Under the pieces are notes generated by a model. That model ran no database searches. It was not told the DNA's origin and saw only the letters and a list, made by a program, of their open reading frames with translations. Source: an uncultured Porphyromonadaceae bacterium (GTDB lineage Bacteria; Bacteroidota; Bacteroidia; Bacteroidales; Barnesiellaceae_A). From it: 64,000 nucleotides of DNA. Shown here piece by piece: positions 45,819 through 57,046 of this stretch. Within the stretch, counting starts at the first letter, position 1. Every line of letters starts with the position of its first letter. A program made the position numbers and the translations under genes. Where the stretch lies: assembly GCA_900538705.1 (NCBI GenBank), contig UPZG01000008.1, positions 16,484-80,483 of the forward strand, read 5' to 3'.

Positions 45819-46295
45819 ATGAGAAAAGCTAAGCCTAAGAAGCGGGTGATATTGCCAGATCCCGTGTTTAGTGATGTAAGGGTTTCTAAATTTGTAAACC
45901 ACTTGATGTATGACGGCAAGAAGAATGTTGCCTACAATATCTTTTATACCGCATTGGAGATTGTGAAATCTAAGATGCCTAATGAGGAGAGATCAGCTCT
46001 CGAAATTTGGAAAAAGGCTCTCGAAAATGTAACACCTCAAGTAGAGGTGAAATCGCGTCGTGTGGGCGGTGCCACGTTCCAGGTTCCTACCGATATACGC
46101 CCCGACCGTAAAGAATCTATCTCAATGAAAAATTTGATAAACTACTCTCGTAAAAGAGGCGGTAAAACGATGGCCGATAAATTGGCTGCCGAAATTGTCG
46201 ACGCTTTTAACGAGCAAGGTGGTGCATTCAAACGTAAAGAAGATATGCATAAGATGGCAGAAGCCAACCGTGCTTTTGCTCATTTCAGATTTTAA
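45819..46295 (+). CDS. rpsG: 30S ribosomal protein S7
   Basis: This 158-residue protein nucleates the head of the 30S subunit. It begins MRKAKPKKR and shows the family segments [14 protein letters not shown] and [12 protein letters not shown]. In enterobacteria S7 regulates this operon by binding the rpsL-rpsG gap; the long gap here (45660-45818) leaves room for a similar site. Confidence 0.98.
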   Translation: MRKAKPKKRVILPDPVFSDVRVSKFVNHLMYDGKKNVAYNIFYTALEIVKSKMPNEERSALEIWKKALENVTPQVEVKSRRVGGATFQVPTDIRPDRKESISMKNLINYSRKRGGKTMADKLAAEIVDAFNEQGGAFKRKEDMHKMAEANRAFAHFRF

Positions 46296-46316
46296 TTAAA
46301 TATAAGGAAATAAAGC

Positions 46317-48440
46317 ATGGCAAATTCTGATGCACAACTGAAATATACCAGAAACATAGGTATTATGGCGCATATCGATGCTGGTAAAACTACCACATCG
46401 GAGCGTATCCTTTTCTATACTGGTCTTACTCACAAAATCGGTGAGGTTCACGATGGCGCTGCCACAATGGACTGGATGGAACAGGAGCAAGAGCGTGGTA
46501 TTACTATTACCTCGGCTGCTACTACTACTTTCTGGAATTATCTCAATGAAAAATATAAAATAAACCTTATAGATACTCCGGGACACGTCGACTTTACCGT
46601 TGAGGTTGAACGTTCGTTGCGTGTGCTCGATGGCGCTGTTGCTGCGTTCTGTGCCGTAGGCGGTGTAGAGCCCCAGTCGGAGACTGTATGGCGCCAGGCC
46701 GATAAGTATAATGTGCCTCGTATCGGTTACGTCAATAAGATGGACCGTTCGGGCGCCAACTTCTTTGAAGTGGTGCGCCAGGTAAAAGAGGTTTTGGGTG
46801 CTCATCCTTGTCCTATACAAATACCTATTGGTGCCGAAGAAACTTTCAAGGGTGTGATTGACCTCGTTAGAATGAAAGCTATTTATTGGCATGATGAGAC
46901 AATGGGTGCCGACTATGAGGTACAAGATATCCCTGCCAATATGGCTGCTGAAGCCGCTGAGTGGCGCGACAAGATGCTTGAGGCTGTAGCTGAGTGCGAC
47001 GAAGTAATAATGGAAAAATACTTCGATGACCCATCGACCATTACCGAAGAGGAGTTGCGCGCAGCCATACGTAAGGGAACTCTTTCAATGCAAATCGTTC
47101 CTATGACGTGCGGTTCGTCTTTCAAAAACAAAGGCGTGCAGACCTTGCTGGATGCGGTATGTGCATATTTGCCCAGCCCTCTCGATACCCCGGCTGTTGA
47201 GGGTCATGCTGTAGACGACCCTGATAAAGTGGTATTGCGTCACCCGTCGTCGTCGGAGCCTATGTGTGCATTGGCATTTAAAATTGCAACCGACCCCTAT
47301 GTAGGACGTCTCTGCTTCTTCCGTGTTTATTCGGGTGAGGTAGTAGCTGGATCTTATGTGCTTAATTCGCGTTCGGGTAAGAAAGAGCGTATTTCGCGTC
47401 TTTTCCAAATGCACTCTAACAAGCAAAATCCCCGCGAAGTTATCGGTTGCGGTGATATAGGTGCTGGCGTAGGATTTAAAGATATCCGTACCGGTGATAC
47501 TCTCTGTGCCGAGGATGCTCCTATCGTGTTGGAAGCTATGGATTTCCCCGATCCCGTTATCGGTATCGCCGTGGAGCCCAAGACACAGAAAGACCTCGAC
47601 AAACTCGGCGTTGGTTTGCAAAAGCTGGCTGAGGAAGATCCTACCTTCCGTGTACAAACGAATGAGGAGACGGGTCAAACTGTTATCAGTGGTATGGGTG
47701 AGCTTCACCTCGATATTATCATTGACCGCCTGCGTCGTGAATTTAAGGTAGAGTGCAACCAGGGTCGTCCTCAGGTAACATACAAAGAGGCAATCACTAA
47801 AGCTGTTGAACATCGTGAGGCCTTCAAGAAACAGAGTGGTGGTCGTGGTAAATTCGCCGTTATCGTAGTACGAGTTGAGCCCGCCGATCCTGGATTTGAA
47901 GGTGGTCTGCAATTTATCGACGAAGTAAAAGGTGGTAACATTCCTAAGGAGTTTATTCCCTCGATACAGAAAGGTTTCACTACGGCTATGAAGACTGGCG
48001 TTTTGGCAGGTTTCCCCATGGATAGCCTTAAAGTAACGGTTCTGGATGGTCAGTTCCACCCCGTAGATTCAGACCAGTTGTCGTTTGAGCTTTGTGCTAT
48101 ACAAGCATTCAAAGAGGCTTGTGCAAAGGCAAAACCCGTATTGCTTGAACCTATCATGAAGGTAGAAGTAGTAACTCCCGAAGAGAGCATGGGTGATGTT
48201 ATATCAGACCTTAACAAACGTCGTGGTCAGGTAGAAGGTATGGAGTCGAGCCGCTCGGGTGCACGTATTGTGAAAGCAAAAGCTCCGCTTGCCGAAATGT
48301 TTGGTTATGTAACAGCTTTGCGTACCATTACTTCAGGTCGTGCAACGTCTACAATGAGCTTCTCTCACTATTCTGAGGTAAGCCCCTCGATAGCACGCTC
48401 GGTTCTTACCGAAGTGAACGGACGTGTAGATTTATTGTAA
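46317..48440 (+). CDS. fusA: Elongation factor G
   Basis: This 707-residue GTPase moves tRNAs and mRNA after peptide-bond formation. G1 is [14 protein letters not shown]3 DTPGHVDF and G4 [10 protein letters not shown], and domains II to V follow in normal order with the C-terminal [19 protein letters not shown]. tuf, which often follows in other phyla, is absent; rpsJ comes next. A second fusA paralogue cannot be excluded elsewhere in the genome. Confidence 0.98.
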   Translation: MANSDAQLKYTRNIGIMAHIDAGKTTTSERILFYTGLTHKIGEVHDGAATMDWMEQEQERGITITSAATTTFWNYLNEKYKINLIDTPGHVDFTVEVERSLRVLDGAVAAFCAVGGVEPQSETVWRQADKYNVPRIGYVNKMDRSGANFFEVVRQVKEVLGAHPCPIQIPIGAEETFKGVIDLVRMKAIYWHDETMGADYEVQDIPANMAAEAAEWRDKMLEAVAECDEVIMEKYFDDPSTITEEELRAAIRKGTLSMQIVPMTCGSSFKNKGVQTLLDAVCAYLPSPLDTPAVEGHAVDDPDKVVLRHPSSSEPMCALAFKIATDPYVGRLCFFRVYSGEVVAGSYVLNSRSGKKERISRLFQMHSNKQNPREVIGCGDIGAGVGFKDIRTGDTLCAEDAPIVLEAMDFPDPVIGIAVEPKTQKDLDKLGVGLQKLAEEDPTFRVQTNEETGQTVISGMGELHLDIIIDRLRREFKVECNQGRPQVTYKEAITKAVEHREAFKKQSGGRGKFAVIVVRVEPADPGFEGGLQFIDEVKGGNIPKEFIPSIQKGFTTAMKTGVLAGFPMDSLKVTVLDGQFHPVDSDQLSFELCAIQAFKEACAKAKPVLLEPIMKVEVVTPEESMGDVISDLNKRRGQVEGMESSRSGARIVKAKAPLAEMFGYVTALRTITSGRATSTMSFSHYSEVSPSIARSVLTEVNGRVDLL

Positions 48441-48462
48441 ATAAAACTCAGCATTAAAAAAT

Positions 48463-48768
48463 ATGGATCAGAAAATCAGAATTAAACTGAAATCTTACGA
48501 TCACAACTTGGTAGATAAGTCATCCAAGCGCATCGTAGAGGCTGTGAGAGCAACAGGCGCATCATGGAAGGGTCCTATACCCCTGCCTACGCACAAACGC
48601 ATCTTCACGGTAAACCGCTCGACGTTTGTGAATAAGAAATCGCGCGAGCAATTTGAGTTGTCATCTTACAAGCGTCTTATCGACATCTACGGTTCTACAA
48701 CCCAAACTGTCGATGCCTTGATGAAACTGGAATTGCCCAGCGGCGTAGAGGTAGAAATAAAAGTATAA
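48463..48768 (+). CDS. rpsJ: 30S ribosomal protein S10
   Basis: The 101-residue protein ([20 protein letters not shown]) has the conserved [17 protein letters not shown] loop. It opens the S10 cluster, here fused directly to the str genes with 22 bases after fusA. S10 (NusE) also takes part in antitermination. Confidence 0.98.
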   Translation: MDQKIRIKLKSYDHNLVDKSSKRIVEAVRATGASWKGPIPLPTHKRIFTVNRSTFVNKKSREQFELSSYKRLIDIYGSTTQTVDALMKLELPSGVEVEIKV

Positions 48769-48793
48769 TAATAGTTACTAACAACGTAAAGAA

Positions 48794-49408
48794 ATGCCAG
48801 GATTATTAGGAAAGAAAATCGGAATGACATCCGTTTTTAGTGAGGGTAAAAACATACCCTGCACTGTTATCGAAGTTGGTCCTTGCGTAGTTACTCAAGT
48901 AAAAACTGTTGAAAAAGACGGTTATGAAGCCGTTCAGGTGGGCTTTATGGATAAAAAGGATAAGCACACCAGCAAGCCTGAAGCAGGCCATTTCAAGAAA
49001 GCAGGAGTAACACCCAAGAGACACTTGGCCGAGTTCAAAGGATTTGATACCGAGTACAAGCTCGGAGACCAAATCGATGTAAATCTTTTTGCCGGAGCTA
49101 CTTATGTAAATGTAATAGGTACCTCGAAAGGTAAAGGATTTCAAGGTGTCGTAAAACGCCACGGTTTTGGTGGTGTAGGCCAAACCACGCATGGTCAGCA
49201 CAACCGGCTGCGTGCCCCCGGTTCTATAGGTGCATGTTCTTACCCTGCTCGTGTTTTCAAGGGTACCCGTATGGCAGGCCAACTGGGAAATCAACGTGTG
49301 ACAGTGCAAAATCTGCAAGTGTTAAAAGTCATGCCGGAGCACAACCTTCTTGTTATAAAAGGTTCGGTTCCCGGATGTAAAGGTTCAATCGTAATAATTG
49401 AAAAGTAA
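48794..49408 (+). CDS. rplC: 50S ribosomal protein L3
   Basis: The 204-residue protein ([15 protein letters not shown]) shows the central [15 protein letters not shown] loop that reaches the peptidyl-transferase region and the following [14 protein letters not shown] segment. Its stop overlaps the rplD start by one base. Confidence 0.98.
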   Translation: MPGLLGKKIGMTSVFSEGKNIPCTVIEVGPCVVTQVKTVEKDGYEAVQVGFMDKKDKHTSKPEAGHFKKAGVTPKRHLAEFKGFDTEYKLGDQIDVNLFAGATYVNVIGTSKGKGFQGVVKRHGFGGVGQTTHGQHNRLRAPGSIGACSYPARVFKGTRMAGQLGNQRVTVQNLQVLKVMPEHNLLVIKGSVPGCKGSIVIIEK

Positions 49409-50031
49409 TGGAACTGAGCGTATATAACATAAAAGGTGAAGACACCGGCAGAAAGGTGACTTTGAACGATGCCGTTTTCGGTATCGAACCTAACGACCAT
49501 GCCATTTACTTGGACGTAAAGCAATTTTTGGCAAACCAACGTCAAGGCACACATAAATCTAAGGAGAGAAGCGAAGTATCAGGAAGTACCCGTAAGCTTC
49601 ATAAGCAAAAAGGTACCGGTGGTGCCCGTATCGGTGATATCAATTCACCTGTATTGGTAGGTGGTGGCCGCGTATTCGGTCCCAAACCTCGTGATTATCG
49701 TTTCAAACTCAATAAGAAACTCAAAGCCTTGGCTCGTAAATCGGCTCTTACATACAAAGCTCAAGAGAACGCCATCGTGGTAGTAGAAGATTTTACTTTC
49801 GATGCCCCGAAGACGAAAGATTTCATTGCCATGTCGCAAAAATTGCAAGTAGCTGATAAAAAGCTTGTTTTGGTTTTGCCGGAACAAAATAAAAACGTAT
49901 ATTTGTCGGCTCGTAACTTGACGAATGCCATGGTGATAACATTATCGGATCTTAATACATACAGAGTACTCAACAACAGGGCTCTTGTGGTTACCGAAAA
50001 AGCTTTGGCAGCTATCAACGAATTTAAATAA
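49408..50031 (+). CDS. rplD: 50S ribosomal protein L4
   Basis: The 207-residue protein has the extended tunnel loop [20 protein letters not shown] (about 68-87). In Escherichia coli L4 is the regulator of this cluster. Its stop codon overlaps the strong AAGGAGG that precedes rplW. Confidence 0.97.
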   Translation: MELSVYNIKGEDTGRKVTLNDAVFGIEPNDHAIYLDVKQFLANQRQGTHKSKERSEVSGSTRKLHKQKGTGGARIGDINSPVLVGGGRVFGPKPRDYRFKLNKKLKALARKSALTYKAQENAIVVVEDFTFDAPKTKDFIAMSQKLQVADKKLVLVLPEQNKNVYLSARNLTNAMVITLSDLNTYRVLNNRALVVTEKALAAINEFK

Positions 50032-50036
50032 GGAGG
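50030..50036 (+). promoter_or_regulatory. Strong Shine-Dalgarno site of rplW
   Basis: AAGGAGG lies 7 bases ahead of the rplW ATG and overlaps the rplD stop. Almost all other genes in this window lack such a site, so it is unusual in this lineage. Confidence 0.7.
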
Positions 50037-50043
50037 CTAAACG

Positions 50044-50334
50044 ATGGGAATCATTATAAAACCTATAGTAACTGAAAAGATGACGCGCTTGGGCGAGAAA
50101 TATAATCGCTTCGGATTTCGCGTTGATCTGAATGCTACCAAGCCGCAAATAAAGAAAGCCGTTGAAGACCTCTATGGCGTAAGCGTTGTGTCGGTAAATA
50201 CGATGATATGCAGCGGCAAAAGCAAGAACCGTTACACTAAATCGGGCATCATTGAAGGTAGCACCTCTACCTACAAGAAAGCCATAGTTACGGTAAAAGA
50301 AGGAGAAACAATAGACTTTTTCAGCAATATTTGA
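50044..50334 (+). CDS. rplW: 50S ribosomal protein L23
   Basis: The 96-residue protein sits at the tunnel exit and docks trigger factor and the signal recognition particle. It begins MGIIIKPIVTEKMTRLGEKY and has the typical VEDLYGVSVVSVNT strand. It is one of only three genes in the superoperon with a strong Shine-Dalgarno sequence. Confidence 0.96.
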   Translation: MGIIIKPIVTEKMTRLGEKYNRFGFRVDLNATKPQIKKAVEDLYGVSVVSVNTMICSGKSKNRYTKSGIIEGSTSTYKKAIVTVKEGETIDFFSNI

Positions 50335-50341
50335 TTGAATA

Positions 50342-51166
50342 ATGGCAGTACGTAAATTTCAGCCCGTTACACCGGGGCAGAGACACAAAGTTATTGGCGC
50401 GTTTGAAGAAATCACTGCTACCGCGCCAGAGAAATCTCTTATAGTTGGTAAGAGAAAAACCGGCGGACGTAACAATGAAGGCCACCTGACGATGCGTTAC
50501 ATCGGTGGCGGTCACAAAAAACGTTACAGACTTATAGACTTTAAGAGAGACAAAGACGGTGTGCCGGCAGTTGTAAAGACAATCGAATACGATCCTAACC
50601 GTTCGGCTCGTATCGCATTGCTCTTTTATGTTGACGGTGAAAAAAGGTACATCATTGCACCCAACGGTTTGGAAGTTGGCATGCGCGTTGTAAGTGGTTC
50701 GGAAGCTGCTCCTGAAATAGGAAACGCTCTTCCGTTGAAAGATATACCTGTCGGTACTATCATCCACAACATCGAGCTTCGCCCCGGACAAGGCGCATCT
50801 ATGGTGCGTTCGGCCGGAACTTTTGCCCAACTTACTTCGAAGGAAGGCGACTACGCAATCATCAAATTGCCTTCAGGCGAGACCCGTAAAGTCTTGGCAA
50901 CTTGCAAAGCTACTGTCGGTAGCGTAGGTAACTCAGACCATGCTCTCGAGCAATCGGGTAAGGCAGGTCGCTCACGCTGGTTGGGACGTCGTCCTCGCAA
51001 CCGCGGCGTTGTCATGAACCCAGTCGATCACCCAATGGGTGGTGGCGAAGGGCGTGCTTCGGGTGGACATCCTCGTTCGCGTAAGGGCCTTTATGCTAAG
51101 GGCTTGAAGACAAGAGCTCCTAAGAAGCAATCTTCGAAGTATATAATAGAAAGAAGGAAAAAGTAA
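50342..51166 (+). CDS. rplB: 50S ribosomal protein L2
   Basis: The 274-residue protein is required for subunit joining and peptidyl-transferase structure. The conserved C-terminal [20 protein letters not shown] (about 220-240) with its essential histidine is intact. Length is normal. Confidence 0.98.
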   Translation: MAVRKFQPVTPGQRHKVIGAFEEITATAPEKSLIVGKRKTGGRNNEGHLTMRYIGGGHKKRYRLIDFKRDKDGVPAVVKTIEYDPNRSARIALLFYVDGEKRYIIAPNGLEVGMRVVSGSEAAPEIGNALPLKDIPVGTIIHNIELRPGQGASMVRSAGTFAQLTSKEGDYAIIKLPSGETRKVLATCKATVGSVGNSDHALEQSGKAGRSRWLGRRPRNRGVVMNPVDHPMGGGEGRASGGHPRSRKGLYAKGLKTRAPKKQSSKYIIERRKK

Positions 51167-51186
51167 TCTGAAAAACTGAAAAGAAC

Positions 51187-51456
51187 ATGAGTCGTTCATT
51201 AAAAAAAGGCCCGTTTATCAGCGTGAAGCTCGAAAAGAAAATCGCAGACATGGATGCTACCGGTAAAAAATCGGTGATAAAAACATGGTCGCGTGCTTCT
51301 ATGATTTCTCCCGACTTCGTAGGACATACTTTCGCAGTACACAATGGTAACAAATTTATTCCTGTATATGTTACAGAAAACATGGTAGGTCACAAGTTGG
51401 GTGAGTTTGCTCCCACTCGTATCTTCCGTGGTCACAGTGGTAACAAGAAAAAATAA
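51187..51456 (+). CDS. rpsS: 30S ribosomal protein S19
   Basis: The 89-residue protein ([19 protein letters not shown]) contacts the 50S subunit in the head of the 30S. The conserved [20 protein letters not shown] segment is present. Confidence 0.98.
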   Translation: MSRSLKKGPFISVKLEKKIADMDATGKKSVIKTWSRASMISPDFVGHTFAVHNGNKFIPVYVTENMVGHKLGEFAPTRIFRGHSGNKKK

Positions 51457-51500
51457 GGCCAGGGAATAGAAAATTTTTTAATACACAAAAGAATTAAGAA

Positions 51501-51908
51501 ATGGGTGCAAGAAAAAGAATATCAGCCGAAAAAAGAAAAGAAGCCCAGAAAACGCAATATTTCGCAAAGCTGAACAACGTGCCTTCTTCGCCTCGCAAAA
51601 TGCGCTTGGTGATAGATTTGATAAGAGGCATGGAAGTGTTCAAAGCTTTGGGTGTACTCAAGTTTTCGAATAAGGATGCTGCTCGCGGGGTTGAAAAGTT
51701 GCTCCGCTCGGCAATAGCCAACTGGGAGCAGAAGAATGAACGTAAGGCAGAGAGCGGAGAACTCTACATTTCGCGTGTTTTCGTCGATGCAGGTCCTATG
51801 CTCAAACGTCTGCGTCCGGCTCCTCAAGGAAGAGGTTACAGAATACGCAAGCGTTCCAACCACGTAACCTTGTTTGTAGATACAATTACTAAAAACGATC
51901 AAAACTAA
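51501..51908 (+). CDS. rplV: 50S ribosomal protein L22
   Basis: The 135-residue protein lines the exit tunnel. The conserved [14 protein letters not shown] (about 30-43) and the tunnel hairpin with [19 protein letters not shown] are present. The hairpin shows no deletion of the kind seen in macrolide-resistant mutants. Confidence 0.97.
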   Translation: MGARKRISAEKRKEAQKTQYFAKLNNVPSSPRKMRLVIDLIRGMEVFKALGVLKFSNKDAARGVEKLLRSAIANWEQKNERKAESGELYISRVFVDAGPMLKRLRPAPQGRGYRIRKRSNHVTLFVDTITKNDQN

Positions 51909-51915
51909 TTGCTCG

Positions 51916-52638
51916 ATGGGACAGAAAATTAATCCGATAAGTAACCGTTTAGGTATCATACGTGGATGGGATTCCAATTGGTATGGTCACTATAGCGACA
52001 GACTGCTGGAAGACAGCAAAATACGTAAGTATCTGAATGCCCGTCTTGCCAAAGCCAGCGTTTCGCGCATCGTCATCGAGCGTACTCTTAAGCTCACTAC
52101 TATCACAGTATGCACGGCTCGTCCCGGTATCATCATAGGCAAAGGCGGCCAAGAAGTAGATAAGCTTAAAGAGGAATTGAAGAAGATAACCGACAAAGAG
52201 GTACAAATAAATATCTACGAGGTAAAACGCCCCGAACTCGATGCCGTTATCGTAGCCAACAATATAGCACGTCAAATAGAAGGCCGTATCGCTTATCGTC
52301 GTGCTGTGAAGATGGCTATTGCTTCTACTATGAGAATGGGTGCAGAAGGTATCAAAGTACAAATCTCAGGTCGTCTTAACGGTGCTGAAATGGCCCGCTC
52401 AGAGATGTACAAAGAGGGTCGTACTCCCTTGCATACACTTCGTGCCGATATCGACTACGCTTTGGTAGAGGCCCTTACAAAGGTGGGTATTATAGGAGTA
52501 AAAGTATGGATTTGCCGTGGTGAGGTATATGGCAAGCGCGACCTTGCCCCCTCGTTCACAACAAATGCCAAGGAATCACGCGGCATGAACAACGGCAACT
52601 CACGTAAAGGCTTCAGAAAACCCAAAACAAATCGTTAA
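51916..52638 (+). CDS. rpsC: 30S ribosomal protein S3
   Basis: The 240-residue protein forms part of the mRNA entry channel. The KH domain with [15 protein letters not shown] (about 70-84) and the C-terminal domain with [12 protein letters not shown] are clear. The start overlaps no neighbour and lies 7 bases after rplV. Confidence 0.98.
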   Translation: MGQKINPISNRLGIIRGWDSNWYGHYSDRLLEDSKIRKYLNARLAKASVSRIVIERTLKLTTITVCTARPGIIIGKGGQEVDKLKEELKKITDKEVQINIYEVKRPELDAVIVANNIARQIEGRIAYRRAVKMAIASTMRMGAEGIKVQISGRLNGAEMARSEMYKEGRTPLHTLRADIDYALVEALTKVGIIGVKVWICRGEVYGKRDLAPSFTTNAKESRGMNNGNSRKGFRKPKTNR

Positions 52639-52658
52639 ACGCATTGAAACAGTAAACT

Positions 52659-53090
52659 ATGTTACAACCGAAGAAAACTAAATTTAGAAGACAACAGAAA
52701 GGGCGCATGAAAGGCATCGCCCAAAGGGGAAACCAGTTGGCATTCGGTTCATTTGGCATAAAGACATTGCAATCGAAATGGATTACCGGCCGTCAGATTG
52801 AGGCTGCCCGTATTGCAGTAACCCGTTACATGCAACGTCAAGGACAGATATGGATACGTATCTTCCCCGATAAACCGATAACGAAAAAGCCTGCCGAGGT
52901 GCGTATGGGTAAAGGTAAAGGTTCTCCCGAAGGATTTGTAGCTCCCGTAACACCAGGACGCGTACTTATCGAGGTAGAGGGCGTTCCCTATGAGATAGCA
53001 AAAGAGGCATTGCGTTTGGCAGCTCAAAAGCTTCCCGTAGTGACCAAATTTATAGTTCGTCGAGATTACGATGAGAGCCAAAATGTCTAA
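52659..53090 (+). CDS. rplP: 50S ribosomal protein L16
   Basis: The 143-residue protein ([19 protein letters not shown]) organises the tRNA-binding face of the 50S subunit. The conserved [20 protein letters not shown] segment is present. Confidence 0.98.
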   Translation: MLQPKKTKFRRQQKGRMKGIAQRGNQLAFGSFGIKTLQSKWITGRQIEAARIAVTRYMQRQGQIWIRIFPDKPITKKPAEVRMGKGKGSPEGFVAPVTPGRVLIEVEGVPYEIAKEALRLAAQKLPVVTKFIVRRDYDESQNV

Positions 53091-53093
53091 GTT

Positions 53094-53291
53094 ATGAAGA
53101 AAGAAGAAATCAAAGAACTGAGCACGAAAGAGCTCTGTGAGCGTCTCGACGCTGCTGTGGTAGCGCTCAACCAGTTGAAAATAAATCACAGCATCTCGCC
53201 CCTTGACAATCCTTCTCAACTGAAACATGACCGCAGAATGATTGCGCGTATGAAAAGCGAGTTGCGCAGCCGTGAACTTAACAACAAATAA
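53094..53291 (+). CDS. rpmC: 50S ribosomal protein L29
   Basis: The 65-residue two-helix protein sits near the tunnel exit. The order rplP-rpmC-rpsQ is conserved. It starts three bases after the rplP stop. Confidence 0.95.
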   Translation: MKKEEIKELSTKELCERLDAAVVALNQLKINHSISPLDNPSQLKHDRRMIARMKSELRSRELNNK

Positions 53292-53295
53292 CGAC

Positions 53296-53553
53296 ATGGA
53301 AAGTAGAAATCTGAGAAAAGAGAAAGTCGGCGTTGTTTCGAGTAACAAAATGGATAAGACCATCGTCGTTACTGTTAAGTGGAAAGAGAAACACCCGATA
53401 TATGGCAAGTTTGTCAACAAGACAAAGAAATACCATGCCCATGACGAGAAGAACGAATGCAACATTGGCGATACCGTACGTTTGATGGAAACTCGTCCGC
53501 TGAGCAAAACAAAAAGATGGAGATTAGTACAAATCATCGAAAGAGCTAAGTAA
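53296..53553 (+). CDS. rpsQ: 30S ribosomal protein S17
   Basis: The 85-residue protein from the ATG at 53296 ([20 protein letters not shown]) is a primary 16S-binding protein. An in-frame start inside rpmC would add eight residues and is unlikely. The [18 protein letters not shown] segment is typical. Confidence 0.97.
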   Translation: MESRNLRKEKVGVVSSNKMDKTIVVTVKWKEKHPIYGKFVNKTKKYHAHDEKNECNIGDTVRLMETRPLSKTKRWRLVQIIERAK

Positions 53554-53555
53554 TT

Positions 53556-53924
53556 ATGATACAACAAGAATCAAGACTTACAGTAGCCGATAACAGTGGT
53601 GCCAAAGAGGCTCTCTGCATCCGCGTATTGGGTGGAACAGGACGCCGTTACGCATCGGTAGGCGATATCATCGTCGTTGCCGTCAAAAACGTCGTTCCCT
53701 CAAGCGATATGAAAAAAGGTACCGTGTCTAAGGCTGTTATTGTACGCACCAAGAAAGAAATACGTCGCCAAGACGGTTCTTACATCCGTTTCGATGACAA
53801 TGCGTGCGTGCTGTTGAACAATGCTGGCGAGTTGCGCGGCAGCCGTATTTTCGGGCCCGTTGCACGTGAGTTGCGCGCGGTAAACATGATGAAAATTGTG
53901 TCGTTAGCTCCCGAAGTTCTTTAA
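53556..53924 (+). CDS. rplN: 50S ribosomal protein L14
   Basis: The 122-residue protein ([20 protein letters not shown]) is one of the most conserved of the 50S subunit and the site bound by the silencing factor RsfS. It opens the spc part of the cluster with a two-base gap. Confidence 0.98.
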   Translation: MIQQESRLTVADNSGAKEALCIRVLGGTGRRYASVGDIIVVAVKNVVPSSDMKKGTVSKAVIVRTKKEIRRQDGSYIRFDDNACVLLNNAGELRGSRIFGPVARELRAVNMMKIVSLAPEVL

Positions 53925-53944
53925 TCGAGTAAAAAACGAAACAA

Positions 53945-54265
53945 ATGAGCAAGTTACATATCAAGAAAGGCGACACCGTTTATGTAAATTCCGGCGATTC
54001 TAAAGGAAAAACCGGGCGCGTGTTGCGCGTGCTGGTAAAAGAGCAACGTGCTATCGTGGAAGGTGTCAACATGGTGACGAAAAGCACCAAACCCAATGCT
54101 AAAAACCCCCAAGGCGGTTTTGTAAAAAAAGAGGCTCCTATTCATATTTCCAACCTCAATGTGCTCGATCCTAAGACAGGTAAGCCTACGCGCATTGGGC
54201 GTCGCAAGAATGAAGCAGGCGTTACAGTACGTTTTTCTAAAAAATCAGGAGAGGAGATTAAGTAA
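53945..54265 (+). CDS. rplX: 50S ribosomal protein L24
   Basis: The 106-residue assembly-initiator protein has an N-terminal KOW motif ([20 protein letters not shown]). Its last codons contain AGGAGAGGAG, a Shine-Dalgarno-like run ahead of rplE, and its stop overlaps the rplE start by one base. Confidence 0.97.
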   Translation: MSKLHIKKGDTVYVNSGDSKGKTGRVLRVLVKEQRAIVEGVNMVTKSTKPNAKNPQGGFVKKEAPIHISNLNVLDPKTGKPTRIGRRKNEAGVTVRFSKKSGEEIK

Positions 54266-54822
54266 TGACAAATACAGCGAACCTTAAGAAAGACTATCTC
54301 GAAAGAATAGTGCCTGCTCTTGAAAAAGAGTTCAACTATACCACCGTGATGCAAGTCCCCGTATTGAAGAAGATTGTAATTAATCAAGGACTCGGACAAG
54401 CTACGGCCGATAAGAAGATCATAGAGACAGCCATCAACGAGCTCACTGCCATCACCGGTCAAAAAGCCGTTGCTACACTCTCTCGTAAGGATATATCAAA
54501 CTTCAAGTTGCGTAAGAAAATGCCTATTGGCGTTATGGTAACCCTTCGTCGTGAGCGCATGTACGAGTTCCTCGAGCGCCTTATCCGCGTGGCTCTGCCT
54601 CGTATTCGTGACTTCAAAGGTATAGAAGGCAAGCTCGACGGACGCGGCAATTATACGCTCGGTATCCAAGAGCAAATTATATTCCCCGAAATTAATCTCG
54701 ATGGAATTACCAAAATATTGGGAATGAATATTACCTTTGTAACTTCTGCGAAAACAGATGCCGAAGGCTATGCTCTTCTCAAAGAATTTGGCCTTCCTTT
54801 TAAGAACGCAAAAAAAGATTGA
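54265..54822 (+). CDS. rplE: 50S ribosomal protein L5
   Basis: The 185-residue protein binds 5S rRNA and the P-site tRNA. The conserved [20 protein letters not shown] segment is present. It is coupled to rplX by a one-base overlap. Confidence 0.98.
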   Translation: MTNTANLKKDYLERIVPALEKEFNYTTVMQVPVLKKIVINQGLGQATADKKIIETAINELTAITGQKAVATLSRKDISNFKLRKKMPIGVMVTLRRERMYEFLERLIRVALPRIRDFKGIEGKLDGRGNYTLGIQEQIIFPEINLDGITKILGMNITFVTSAKTDAEGYALLKEFGLPFKNAKKD

Positions 54823-54825
54823 AAT

Positions 54826-55125
54826 ATGGCAAAAGAGTCAATGAAAGCCCGTGAGGTGAAAAGACAAAAGCTCGTAGCCAAGTATGCTGCACGCAAAGCC
54901 GAACTTAAAAAACTCGCCAAGAGTAACGACTATGATGTTGCTTACGAAGCTAATCGTGCCTTACAAAAACTGCCCAAAAATGCATCGTCGGTACGCCTGC
55001 ACAACCGTTGCCAACTCACCGGTCGTCCCAAAGGTTATATCCGTCAATTCGGCATTTCTCGTATTCAGTTCCGTGAAATGGCATCGGCAGGTCTCATCCC
55101 CGGCGTAAAGAAAGCCAGCTGGTAA
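54826..55125 (+). CDS. rpsN: 30S ribosomal protein S14, zinc-free form
   Basis: The 99-residue protein is the long form without the CxxC zinc pairs of the short form; only one cysteine is present ([12 protein letters not shown]). The C-terminal KKASW is typical. The zinc-free form agrees with the zinc-free L36 further down the operon. Confidence 0.97.
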   Translation: MAKESMKAREVKRQKLVAKYAARKAELKKLAKSNDYDVAYEANRALQKLPKNASSVRLHNRCQLTGRPKGYIRQFGISRIQFREMASAGLIPGVKKASW

Positions 55126-55182
55126 AATTTTTTCAGTGTTAAATATTGTCTGGATGACCAGATCAATTTAAAACGTAAATTT

Positions 55183-55578
55183 ATGACAGATCCAATTGCA
55201 GATTACCTCACACGAGTGAGAAACGCCATCAAGGCTCAACATAGAGTCGTTGAGGTGCCCGCTTCAAACTTGAAGAAGGAAATCACAAAAATCCTTTTTG
55301 ACAAAGGTTACATCTTGAACTACAAGTTCATACAAGAAGGTGTAAAAGGCACTATTAAGATAGCCTTGAAGTACGACCCGGTAAGCAAAGTAAATGCTAT
55401 CAAGAATTTGGAGCGCATTTCTACTCCGGGTTTGCGTCGTTACACAGGTTATAAAGACATGCCTCGCGTACTGAATGGTTTAGGTATCGCCATCATATCT
55501 ACCTCTAAGGGCGTAATGACAGATAAGGAAGCCCGTGAGATGAAGATAGGCGGCGAAGTTTTGTGTTACATCTATTAA
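55183..55578 (+). CDS. rpsH: 30S ribosomal protein S8
   Basis: The 131-residue protein (MTDPIADYLTRVRNAIKAQH) is a primary binder of the central 16S domain and in Escherichia coli regulates the spc genes. The gap of 57 bases before it is longer than its neighbours. Confidence 0.97.
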   Translation: MTDPIADYLTRVRNAIKAQHRVVEVPASNLKKEITKILFDKGYILNYKFIQEGVKGTIKIALKYDPVSKVNAIKNLERISTPGLRRYTGYKDMPRVLNGLGIAIISTSKGVMTDKEAREMKIGGEVLCYIY

Positions 55579-55580
55579 TG

Positions 55581-55587
55581 AAGGAGG
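55581..55587 (+). promoter_or_regulatory. Strong Shine-Dalgarno site of rplF
   Basis: AAGGAGG lies 7 bases ahead of the rplF ATG in the 16-base gap after rpsH. It is one of three such sites in the superoperon. Confidence 0.7.
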
Positions 55588-55594
55588 ATTACTT

Positions 55595-56152
55595 ATGAGT
55601 AGAATAGGAAAATTGCCCATCGCTATCCCCGCTGGTGTAACTGTAACCGTAGATGGTAACAATGTCGTAACTGTAAAAGGCGCAAAAGGCGAGCTCAAGC
55701 AACAAGTTGCTCCCTCTATTACTGTAAAAGTAGAAAATGGGCATGTTGAGCTTTCGCGTATCAACGATGAAAAAGCTAACCGTTCGTTACATGGACTATA
55801 TCGTGCGCTCATCCACAACATGGTAGTGGGCGTATCTGAAGGTTACAAGAAAGAATTGGAACTCGTAGGTGTTGGTTACCGTGCACAAAGCAATGGCCAA
55901 GTATTGGAGCTTTCGCTTGGTTTCTCACACTCTATAGTTATTAAGCTGCCTGCCGAAATAAAGGTAGAAGCAAAAACCGAAAGAAATAAAAACCCGATGA
56001 TTATCCTTGAGTCTTATGACAAGCAACTCTTGGGTCAAGTTTGCGCAAAAATACGTTCACTTCGCAAACCCGAGCCTTACAAGGGTAAAGGTATTCGCTT
56101 TGTTGGCGAAATCGTTCGTCGTAAGTCTGGTAAGTCGGCTGGTGCTAAATAA
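55595..56152 (+). CDS. rplF: 50S ribosomal protein L6
   Basis: The 185-residue protein has the two related domains of L6; the C-terminal KPEPYKGKGIRFVGEIVRRK is diagnostic. It lies near the factor-binding site. It is preceded by a strong Shine-Dalgarno sequence. Confidence 0.98.
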   Translation: MSRIGKLPIAIPAGVTVTVDGNNVVTVKGAKGELKQQVAPSITVKVENGHVELSRINDEKANRSLHGLYRALIHNMVVGVSEGYKKELELVGVGYRAQSNGQVLELSLGFSHSIVIKLPAEIKVEAKTERNKNPMIILESYDKQLLGQVCAKIRSLRKPEPYKGKGIRFVGEIVRRKSGKSAGAK

Positions 56153-56173
56153 TTCATGTAAAACGGTATCACT

Positions 56174-56518
56174 ATGACAACGAAAAAAATAGAAAGAAGA
56201 ATAAAGATAAAAACCCGTATTCGCGGAATCATATCGGGTACAGCCCAACGTCCCCGCATGACGGTTTTTAGAAGCAATAAGCAAATCTACGTGCAATTGG
56301 TAGACGACCTCGAAGGTAAGACGTTGGCAGCTGCTTCGTCGAAAGGTATCGAGGGCGGTACCAAAACAGAACAAGCTGCAAAAGTAGGTGCCGAGATTGC
56401 AAAGAAAGCCCAGGAAGCAGGTATTACTACAGTCGTTTTCGATCGTAACGGATACTTGTATCATGGTCGTGTTAAAGAATTGGCTAACGCCGCCCGTAAC
56501 GGAGGACTTAAATTTTAA
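56174..56518 (+). CDS. rplR: 50S ribosomal protein L18
   Basis: The 114-residue protein binds 5S rRNA. The conserved [20 protein letters not shown] (about 26-45) and the C-terminal [16 protein letters not shown] are present. Confidence 0.97.
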   Translation: MTTKKIERRIKIKTRIRGIISGTAQRPRMTVFRSNKQIYVQLVDDLEGKTLAAASSKGIEGGTKTEQAAKVGAEIAKKAQEAGITTVVFDRNGYLYHGRVKELANAARNGGLKF

Positions 56519-56523
56519 TCATC

Positions 56524-57042
56524 ATGGCAGTAAGAAACAATAGAATAAAATCGACAAGTGACCTCGAGCTGAAGGACCGTTTGGTTGCTATCAACCGCGT
56601 GACGAAAGTAACCAAAGGTGGTCGTACATTTAGTTTCTCGGCTATCGTCGTAGTTGGCGATGGTAACGGAATTGTAGGTTGCGGCCTTGGTAAAGCAAGC
56701 GAGGTGACGGCTGCCATTGCTAAAGGTGTAGAAGCAGCCAAGAAAAATCTTATCAAAGTACCCTTGTGCAAAGGTACAATTCCTCACGATCAGCTCGCCA
56801 AGTACGGCGGTGCATTGGTTTATATCAAACCTGCTTCGCACGGTACAGGTGTAAAGGCCGGTGGTGCTATGCGTGCTGTTCTTGAAAGCGTAGGTGTAAC
56901 CGACGTATTGGCAAAATCGAAAGGCTCTTCCAATCCTCACAACTTGGTAAAAGCCACTCTCGTAGCTCTCTCGGAGTTGCGCGATGCTGCCATGGTTGCT
57001 CAAAATCGCGGCGTGTCGGTAGAGAAAGTGTTTAAAGGTTAA
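56524..57042 (+). CDS. rpsE: 30S ribosomal protein S5
   Basis: The 172-residue protein takes part in decoding fidelity. The double-stranded-RNA-binding-like domain has the [18 protein letters not shown] loop linked in other species to spectinomycin response, followed by [13 protein letters not shown]. It starts 5 bases after rplR. Confidence 0.98.
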   Translation: MAVRNNRIKSTSDLELKDRLVAINRVTKVTKGGRTFSFSAIVVVGDGNGIVGCGLGKASEVTAAIAKGVEAAKKNLIKVPLCKGTIPHDQLAKYGGALVYIKPASHGTGVKAGGAMRAVLESVGVTDVLAKSKGSSNPHNLVKATLVALSELRDAAMVAQNRGVSVEKVFKG

Positions 57043-57046
57043 TCAG

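Noticed and set aside
47085..48059. A 324-codon minus-strand frame opposite fusA
   Set aside because: It mirrors the conserved fusA coding sequence and shows no family features or promoter.
52749..53567. A 272-codon minus-strand frame across rplP, rpmC and rpsQ
   Set aside because: It crosses three real ribosomal genes in antisense and encodes a Phe/Leu/Ser-rich product without features.
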